Assembly: GCA_045804965.1 (NCBI GenBank)
Contig: JBJMMD010000001.1
Coordinates: forward strand, 1-19,752
Reading direction: 5' to 3'
DNA: 19,752 nt
Source of the DNA: CAVTUU01 sp045804965
GTDB lineage: Bacteria; Chloroflexota; Chloroflexia; Thermomicrobiales; UBA6265
Below the pieces are notes generated by a model. That model saw only the letters and a program-made list of their open reading frames with translations, had not been told where the DNA came from and searched no databases. The first letter of the stretch is position 1. The number at the start of each line of letters is the position of its first letter. Both the position numbers and the translations under genes were made by a program. Shown piece by piece: positions 6,590-11,140 of the stretch.

Positions 6590-7720
6590 TTACGCCAGCA
6601 CCTTTTTGGCCAGCCGCACTGCTTCGTCGGTGGAGTCGCCGGAGTCGGCAAAGGCGGTGACGCGAATGATCCGATTGCCGTCGCGGATGTAGAGCGCGAC
6701 TTCGTTGCTGCCGTCGGCGGGACCGGCGAGGGCGATGATTTCGTCGCCGAGCTTGTCGCTGACGTCGATTTTGTGGAGACCGCGGGCCTTCTCGACTTCC
6801 TGCGCGAAGTAGGGCAGCGCGGCGCTCGCCGCATCGGATGAGCCGAAGCGGTGGATGCTGACGTAGAGGTAGGTCACGTCGTCCGTAGCGTGCTTGGCAT
6901 CGGCCGGGATCGCGAAGGTCCGGTAGACGTTCTCTTTCCACTGCCATTCGTCGAACTTGGTCGCGGCATCTTTCGGATCGCTGAAGGTTGCGGCAACTTC
7001 ATCCTTCGAGAGCTTCCCATTATCCGTTTGCTGGAAGCCATCAGGAACATCGTTCTTTGTCGGCAGCATGTCGGCGATTTTGGGCGTGCTCGGTTTCGTC
7101 GTCGCCGTTGGTGCATCGCCGCCGGAGGCCGCGCCGCCTGCCTGCGCTGGCTTCGGCGTGGGCGTGACGGCAGGCGCGGTCGCGGTCGGCGGTGGAACCG
7201 TGGCCGTCGGTGGGGCGGCGGTCGACGTCGGGGCGGGCACGGTCGCGGTGAGCGTGCCGAGTGCGACCGCGACCTCGTTCAGCTCGGCCGCGCGGGTGGC
7301 GGTCGCAGCGGCCGCGTCGTTTCGGTTGTTATCCCCTTCGCGGAGCCGGTTTGTGGCGAAGATCGCGGCTATTGCGAGCACGCCGATCAGCAGTGCGGCA
7401 ATGAGCACCCGGGCAAAGACCACGTGATTGCTCCGCGCCGCGGGCTCAGCGCCCGCGGCGGCGCTCTTTGCCGGAGGTGGCGGCGGGCCTTCCATGCCGG
7501 GCGCGGTCGGACCCGTGGGATCGAGCCAGGCCGCCCGCGCCTGCGATGGGGGCAATGGCGAATTGGTGGGCTCGTTCCACGCAGGCAAGGTTCGCCGCGG
7601 CGGCAACGGCGTGCGAGTATCCTCCGAGGACGGTTGGGGCGAACTTGGCGCTTCGCGCTGAGGCTCGGTGGATGACTCTGCTGTCGTCGGGAATGACGCC
7701 TTCGGCGGTCGTGGCTCCAT
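6590..7720 (-). CDS. Single-pass membrane-anchored protein with extracytoplasmic domain, unknown function
   Basis: A 376-residue protein. Residues 1-95 are Pro/Ser/Thr-rich with poly-proline (GPPPPPAKSAAA) and should be cytoplasmic and disordered. Residues 100-123 (VVFARVLIAALLIGVLAIAA and on) are one transmembrane helix followed by Arg residues. Residues 145-225 are a Thr/Ala/Pro linker (PPTATVPPPTATAPAV), and 230-376 a compact domain beginning DMLPTKNDVPDGFQQTDNGK and ending AVRLAKKVLA. The architecture resembles membrane-anchored sensor or lipoprotein-like proteins common in Thermomicrobia. I recognise no catalytic motif in the C-terminal domain. The ATG at 7720 has GGAG about 12 bases upstream, an imperfect spacing, so a slightly different start is possible. 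It is monocistronic or follows the SRPBCC gene on the same strand across a hairpin-rich gap. Confidence 0.83.
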   Translation of the reverse strand: MEPRPPKASFPTTAESSTEPQREAPSSPQPSSEDTRTPLPPRRTLPAWNEPTNSPLPPSQARAAWLDPTGPTAPGMEGPPPPPAKSAAAGAEPAARSNHVVFARVLIAALLIGVLAIAAIFATNRLREGDNNRNDAAAATATRAAELNEVAVALGTLTATVPAPTSTAAPPTATVPPPTATAPAVTPTPKPAQAGGAASGGDAPTATTKPSTPKIADMLPTKNDVPDGFQQTDNGKLSKDEVAATFSDPKDAATKFDEWQWKENVYRTFAIPADAKHATDDVTYLYVSIHRFGSSDAASAALPYFAQEVEKARGLHKIDVSDKLGDEIIALAGPADGSNEVALYIRDGNRIIRVTAFADSGDSTDEAVRLAKKVLA

Positions 7721-7917
7721 GAACCGTACGTGCTCCTCGTCCGTGCTGTGGGTGCCGGAGACCGAATATCAAGCGTGGCAACCCCGACCGTTCAGTATAT
7801 CCTCCAGCCGTCACGCGAAGTCACGCCGCGGGCGAACCGAGCCGGGATTTGCCTATTTAGACGCGCGAGGAGCGAGGTTGGTTACGGGCACACCAACTCT
7901 CACCCGGCGCTCCGCGC

Positions 7918-7949
7918 TACCCTCTCCCTTCAGCAAGAGGGAGAGGGTA
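7918..7949. repeat. Perfect 12-base hairpin of the CTCTCCCT family
   Basis: TACCCTCTCCCT (7918-7929) and its exact reverse complement (7938-7949) flank an 8-base loop. Hairpins of this CTCTCCC/GGGAGAG type are common REP-like intergenic repeats in many GC-rich bacteria. It lies 77 bases past the SRPBCC stop. Confidence 0.65.
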
Positions 7950-7980
7950 CGCAAGACACCCGAATTGCGACGATGTGCGC

Positions 7981-8008
7981 CCCTCGCCCTGATGCGCAGG
8001 GCGAAGGG
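7981..8008. repeat. Hairpin repeat following the second SRPBCC gene
   Basis: TCGCCCT (7984-7990) pairs with AGGGCGA (7998-8004) around a 7-base loop, with partly paired C/G flanks. It lies 18 bases beyond the stop codon of the SRPBCC gene and may act as its transcription terminator, though no T-run is present. Confidence 0.5.
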
Positions 8009-8025
8009 CTGGGAGCGAGGGTTGT

Positions 8026-8553
8026 TTAGGCCGGCTCTTCCATGATCGCCTTGATATTGTTGAGGCTCGCTTGCCACTGCGCCTCTTGCTTGGTCTCTAA
8101 GTTTTCCATTTGTTTTCGGAAAACGAGCCGGGTGAAGATTTGGTTGGTCAGCCATGCCTGGTGGAATTTGATGTTCTGGGCCAATCGCGTCTGATTGCCG
8201 TCGAGTGGCGTAAGATCAAATGACATTGCAGCATTGACGCCCATTCCGACCGGCGCTGGATGGGACCGCCAGGCGACGCGGCGGTTCGGAACGAGCTCGG
8301 TGATCTCACATTCGGTCGTGCCCTTGAAAGCGCCCGCCGGCATCGGTCCGCGCGGCGGACGATCGCTCTGCAGTTTTTGGCGTTCAGTGGTTTTGTAGAC
8401 GGAGCCAACACCGCTGGCATCACCGGGCTTCTTTTGCTCCATCTGCTCGAGCGTCTGCGCCCACTCACAGTGCTTCGGGAAATCGGCGAGATAGGCATAG
8501 ACTTTCTCGACCGGGGCCGCGATATCGACCGAACCTTGCCATGTCATGTCCAT
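8026..8553 (-). CDS. SRPBCC (START-like) superfamily protein
   Basis: A 175-residue protein. MDMTWQGSVDIAAPVEKVYA, then YLADFPKHCEWAQTLEQM, is the usual first strand and helix of SRPBCC proteins (the IxAPxExVyxylxDfp pattern). The middle has GAFKGTTECEITELVPNRRV and AWRSHP strands, then SFDLTPLDGNQTRLAQNI. A long C-terminal helix starts at FRKQMENLETKQEAQWQASL. The fold binds hydrophobic ligands or lipids in other members; the substrate here is unknown. ATG 8553 was chosen because AGGAGG lies 7 bases upstream; an upstream in-frame start at 8604 has no such site. The gene is divergent from the replication-like cassette starting at 8858. Two hairpins follow its stop. Confidence 0.9.
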   Translation of the reverse strand: MDMTWQGSVDIAAPVEKVYAYLADFPKHCEWAQTLEQMEQKKPGDASGVGSVYKTTERQKLQSDRPPRGPMPAGAFKGTTECEITELVPNRRVAWRSHPAPVGMGVNAAMSFDLTPLDGNQTRLAQNIKFHQAWLTNQIFTRLVFRKQMENLETKQEAQWQASLNNIKAIMEEPA

Positions 8554-8670
8554 GAACCCACCTCCTGGTGAACGACGAAGCGCGCCGGTTCCTCGCGGGG
8601 CCACGGGAGTGAGCGGGAGTCGGGGCTGATGCGAGATTCTCTCATTGCCGGGGCGGAAACTCTAGCCCCA

Positions 8671-8699
8671 TTTACAATAGCCAAATCTGGGCATAAGAT
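8671..8699 (+). promoter_or_regulatory. Housekeeping-type promoter of the MerR/AAA+ cassette
   Basis: TTTACA (8671-8676, 5 of 6 to the -35 consensus), a 17-base spacer and TAAGAT (8694-8699, 4 of 6 to the -10 consensus) lie on the plus strand in a locally AT-rich patch. Initiation would be near 8706, giving a leader of about 150 bases to ATG 8858. The 304-base interval 8554-8857 otherwise holds only the hairpin leader. Confidence 0.55.
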
Positions 8700-8713
8700 G
8701 GTGCTATGCACTT

Positions 8714-8822
8714 GCAGAGTACTCGACTCTGCGGCGCAGGCGCTGCTCGCCGGGCGAGCCGGGGATTCCCGGCGAGGGCGAGCGGGACCAAGATTCGTGG
8801 CCGCTGAGCCCCGCAGGCTCAG
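8714..8822 (+). promoter_or_regulatory. Three-hairpin structured leader of the cassette
   Basis: Three stems follow one another in the predicted leader. GCAGAGT pairs with ACTCTGC (8714-8732, 5-base loop). CTCGCCGGG pairs with CCCGGCGAG (8746-8776, 13-base loop). CTGAGCC pairs with GGCTCAG (8804-8822, 5-base loop). All three are perfect. They could form an attenuator, an RNA-stabilising leader or, as DNA, protein-binding sites. Confidence 0.5.
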
Positions 8823-8857
8823 GCCGGGCGCGGATCGGTGAGGGAGCAACCCGCGCG

Positions 8858-9196
8858 ATGACTGGCATGCCGCGTACAGCCGCCGTGTTCGACGACCAGA
8901 ACGGCGCCGCGGACAAAGGATTGCGCAGCGAGGTGGCCGAAGGCATCGTCCCGGCCGCGACGGATCGACCGCCCCTTGCCCGCTTCTATATGACCAGCGA
9001 TCTCCGCGCCGCGACTGGTCTTCCCCGCACGCATCTCGATTACTACCTCCGAGCAGGGCTGATTCTGCCGACCGCGCGGACCGAGAGCGGCTACCTGCTG
9101 TTCGACGAGACCGAGCTCGAGACGCTGCGCTCAATTATCGCCGAGCGGCAATCCGGCCTCTCGATTCGCGAAATACGCCGCCGGCGGGGCCGGTGA
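8858..9196 (+). CDS. Minimal MerR-like helix-turn-helix protein
   Basis: A 112-residue protein whose C-terminal half is a MerR-type winged helix: FYMTSDLRAATGLPRTHLDY, then YLRAGLILP, then SGYLLFDETELETLRSIIAE. It ends in an Arg-rich tail (IREIRRRRGR). The N-terminal 42 residues are unremarkable. It lacks the dimerisation helix and effector domain of full MerR regulators, so it is closer to the small MerR-like proteins found in mobile elements and replication modules. It probably binds DNA, either as regulator of this operon or as an accessory factor. GGGAG lies about 11 bases before the ATG, a weak site. The stop is 10 bases before the AAA+ ATPase start, so the two are almost certainly co-transcribed. 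Confidence 0.82.
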   Translation: MTGMPRTAAVFDDQNGAADKGLRSEVAEGIVPAATDRPPLARFYMTSDLRAATGLPRTHLDYYLRAGLILPTARTESGYLLFDETELETLRSIIAERQSGLSIREIRRRRGR

Positions 9197-9206
9197 TGGC
9201 GCCGCC

Positions 9207-10154
9207 ATGAGCTACTTCCGCCATTTCGGTCTCGATCGTGAACCGTTCGGCACGACACCCGATCCCGGGATGTTCTACAAGACGCTCGGGCACGAGGATT
9301 GTTACGAGCGGCTGAAGCTGGCTATCCAGTTGCAGCGTGGTCTCTCCGTGATCATCGGTGATGTCGGCTACGGCAAGACGACAATCAAGGTCGCGCTCCT
9401 GCAGGAAATTCAAGAGGATCCGAGTTTTGAGATCGGCATCGTCAACAACCCGCGCGATTGCCGCACCGATGTCCAGTTCCTGCGCGCGATCCTCGGTCAG
9501 TTTGGCCTGCCCGCGGTGGGCCGGACCGGTCTCGAACTCACGACGGAGTTCTTGCGCCACCTCGAAGAGATGCACGTCGCCCGGCGCAAGATGCTGCTAG
9601 TGATCGACGAGGGGCAGAACCTTTCCAGCTCGCAACTCGAGATCCTGCGGACATTTCTCTCGTTCGAGACGCCGACACAGAAGCTGATCAATATCGTCAT
9701 CTTCGCCCAACCGGAGTTGGAGGAGAAGATCGTCCGCAAGCGCAATCTGGCGCAGCGGGTGGGCATGGATCACAAGCTGAATCCACTCAACCGCAAGGAC
9801 ACGGCCGGCTTGATCGCGCACCGCCTGACCGTGGCCGGTTGGGCGCCAAACTCCGGACCGGCGCTCTTCACCGAAGATGCCGTCGATCTGATCTACGAGC
9901 GCTCGCGGGGCATTCCCCGCGCGATTACGAATTTCTGCGCCGATTGTCTGGTCGAAGCAGTGTTTCTCCGCCGCCAGCAGGTCGACCGGGCGCTGGCCGC
10001 GGAAGTGATCGGTCGCCGGGTCTTCACCGGCACCGAGGAGCACGGCAATCCGGTGATGCAAACACAGATGCTAATCGACGATCTTCCGGCCGAACCGCGC
10101 CCGCCGGCAGCCGAGATTGAACCTTCCGTCCAGGCCGGGGTGAGGCGACGATGA
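9207..10154 (+). CDS. ExeA/TniB-type AAA+ ATPase
   Basis: A 315-residue protein. It starts with the ExeA signature (MSYFRHFGLDREPFGTTPDP). Walker A is GDVGYGKTT at residues 51-59 (Lys57) and Walker B is MLLVIDE at 129-135 (Asp134, Glu135). Sensor 1 lies near INIVIFAQPEL (161-171), a likely arginine finger in NLAQRV (Arg184), and sensor 2 in GIPRAI (Arg238). This clade includes ExeA, TniB, TnsC and MuB-like ATPases, which assemble on DNA or load partner proteins. No transposase or secretion gene is nearby; small DNA-binding proteins and an initiator-like protein are. I therefore favour a role in replication, such as a helicase loader or DNA-remodelling factor, or in partition. The last 50 residues are Pro/Glu/Arg-rich and disordered. 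The stop overlaps the next gene's ATG (ATGA, 10151-10154). Confidence 0.9.
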   Translation: MSYFRHFGLDREPFGTTPDPGMFYKTLGHEDCYERLKLAIQLQRGLSVIIGDVGYGKTTIKVALLQEIQEDPSFEIGIVNNPRDCRTDVQFLRAILGQFGLPAVGRTGLELTTEFLRHLEEMHVARRKMLLVIDEGQNLSSSQLEILRTFLSFETPTQKLINIVIFAQPELEEKIVRKRNLAQRVGMDHKLNPLNRKDTAGLIAHRLTVAGWAPNSGPALFTEDAVDLIYERSRGIPRAITNFCADCLVEAVFLRRQQVDRALAAEVIGRRVFTGTEEHGNPVMQTQMLIDDLPAEPRPPAAEIEPSVQAGVRRR

Positions 10155-10591
10155 GCAACCAGCGCGCGACGACCACGAATGAAACCACGGAGGAGGATCA
10201 GGCGCAATCGCGGCGGCCGTTCCGCGCGGCGGACGTCCTGACCGGCAGGATCGACAAGCGGCGGCCGGGCGCGACGCGTACGCGCAAGCAGGTCAGCGCG
10301 CAGCTCGACGCCCATCAAGTCCGGGTTCTGGGCGAGTTGCACGCGCGGTTGAACGCGACGGCCACGGAGCGGATCGAGAAGAGCGATTTAGTCGGGCTTG
10401 GGATCGAGCTCCTGGCGGCGGTCCTGGCGGACGTCGATGGGGAGCCGGGTACCCTCATGGTGGCGGCGCCGGACGGCGCAAGTCGTGGCCGCGGCAAGCG
10501 CAAGCGCGCCGGGGAAGCGTTGCGGGACGTGGACGACATCCGTTCGTATTTGCGTACGCACGTACGTGCGTACGCGGAATCGGGACGGTGA
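10151..10591 (+). CDS. Small DNA-binding protein, ribbon-helix-helix-like
   Basis: A 146-residue basic protein translationally coupled to the AAA+ ATPase. After a disordered N-terminus, residues 45-95 (RKQVSAQLDAHQVRVLGELH, then EKSDLVGLGIELLAAVLADV) look like a ribbon-helix-helix unit: a short strand, helix, turn with Ser-Asp-Leu-Val, then a second helix. Small coupled RHH proteins often serve as copy-control repressors or centromere-binding partners of an ATPase. The C-terminal third is Arg/Lys-rich (RGRGKRKRAGEAL). The final codons overlap a perfect 24-base palindrome (10552-10575), which could be its own binding site. The RHH call is by eye; ParB C-terminal-like folds are an alternative. 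Confidence 0.78.
   Translation: MSNQRATTTNETTEEDQAQSRRPFRAADVLTGRIDKRRPGATRTRKQVSAQLDAHQVRVLGELHARLNATATERIEKSDLVGLGIELLAAVLADVDGEPGTLMVAAPDGASRGRGKRKRAGEALRDVDDIRSYLRTHVRAYAESGR
10552..10575. repeat. Perfect 24-base alternating purine/pyrimidine palindrome
   Basis: The left half, GCGTACGCACGT, is followed directly by its exact reverse complement. Purines and pyrimidines alternate without a break from 10551 to 10576, which favours cruciform or Z-DNA formation under negative supercoiling. It lies in the last codons of the RHH-like gene, in frame (LRTHVRAYA), just ahead of the 531-base gap before the initiator gene. A binding site for a dimeric protein of this cassette is the simplest reading. 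Confidence 0.75.
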
Positions 10592-10628
10592 ACGGCGGTG
10601 GGTAGGCTCACGCGCCATCTGGGCGCCA

Positions 10629-10751
10629 CCGGACTGAAATCCGGCGCTAAGACAAGGAAGTCCCTTCGGGAACGAAGCGCGGGCTGCATTCGTACGGCTC
10701 GTGTTCAGTCTCGACGAGAACTCATTGTCTTAGCGCCGGGCTTTAACCCGG
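10629..10751. repeat. About 123-base element with 27-base imperfect terminal inverted repeats
   Basis: The left arm (10629-10655) begins CCGGACTGAAATCCGGCGCT and continues AAGACAA. The right arm (10725-10751) is its reverse complement with a few mismatches, the compensated inner stem reading CCGGG/CCCGG instead of CCGGA/TCCGG. Each arm can fold on itself around a CTGAAA/TTTAAC-type loop. The centre contains a small CCCTTCGGG hairpin. A diverged relative is at 17447-17574, so this is a dispersed element family, possibly MITE- or REP-like. Confidence 0.65.
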
Positions 10752-10798
10752 GAACCGAGTCGACGCAGATTTCGGCTCGCATGGAAGGAGGAAGAGCC

Positions 10799-10978
10799 AT
10801 CGACGGAGCGACAGGACGAACAGCCCGCGGCGACGGCGCCAACCGTTGCCTGGGCAAAGAAAAAGACCGGCGCGCCAACGCCGGACTTCTTCATCGCTCG
10901 TCAGTTGTCAGGTAAATCAGCTGTAACGCCAGGTTTCGAACGGACCGTCGCAAACCGCCTGCTCGAGACCGGCAACTG
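10799..10978 (+). pseudogene. Small cassette gene with a broken start codon (about 58 aa)
   Basis: A coding-like frame ends at TGA 10976-10978 and reads TERQDEQPAATAPTVAWAKK, then KTGAPTPDFFIARQLSGKSA, then VTPGFERTVANRLLETGN. It has no ATG, GTG or TTG at its front. An ideal ribosome site AAGGAGG (10785-10791) stands 7 bases before ATCG (10799-10802). Removing the C at 10801 would make a normal ATG opening exactly this frame. Codon third positions are mostly G or C, as in real genes here. So this is a small gene inactivated by, or misread through, a one-base insertion. An upstream stop (10731) lies in the repeat element. The product family is not recognised; its place before the initiator suggests a replication accessory protein. 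Confidence 0.5.
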
Positions 10979-11111
10979 AATCGAATGTTCGCCGCCATCA
11001 TCCCCGCCAAGGGAGGGTTACGTGCACCCAGGCGACGTTTCTATTCTAGCCACGCCCATCGCGGCGTGTCAAGAACACCGGCTTAGTCCGCCCCGCGGCG
11101 ACACTGAGCGT

Positions 11112-11140
11112 CGGATCGCCGCGTGACGCGTCGCGATCCG
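11112..11140. promoter_or_regulatory. Inverted repeat spanning the initiator start codon
   Basis: CGGATCGC (11112-11119) and GCGATCCG (11133-11140) are perfect 8-base arms around 13 bases that include the GTG start at 11123-11125. As RNA this hairpin would cover the start codon; as DNA it could be an operator for autoregulation. No Shine-Dalgarno sequence precedes the GTG, so initiator translation may be deliberately weak. Confidence 0.45.

Larger units (their letters stand above)
7721..8025. other. Intergenic spacer carrying two hairpin repeats
   Basis: These 305 bases lie between two minus-strand genes and hold no credible gene. The main contents are two strong inverted repeats (7918-7949 and 7981-8008), which could terminate transcription from the SRPBCC gene. 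The 7721-7860 part, upstream of the membrane-anchored protein, shows no promoter motif I would defend. Confidence 0.55.
10592..11122. other. 531-base gap inside the replication-like cassette
   Basis: The gap contains, in order, an inverted-repeat element (10629-10751), a small reading frame with a damaged start (10799-10978), about 130 bases without recognisable features, and an inverted repeat across the initiator start codon (11112-11140). A frame open over 10598-10915 runs through the repeat element and is not considered a gene. Confidence 0.6.

Noticed and set aside
8629..8841. 70-codon plus-strand frame before the MerR-like gene
   Set aside because: It covers the promoter and the three hairpins and shows no domain or ribosome site.
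8858..10154. Tn7-like or Mu-like transposon reading of the MerR-like/ExeA-type ATPase pair
   Set aside because: No DDE transposase, TnsB-like gene or matching element ends could be found in the window. Kept only as an alternative.
10598..10915. 105-codon plus-strand frame in the cassette gap
   Set aside because: It runs through the inverted-repeat element, has no ribosome site at its start, and is out of frame with the more coding-like small frame ending at 10978.
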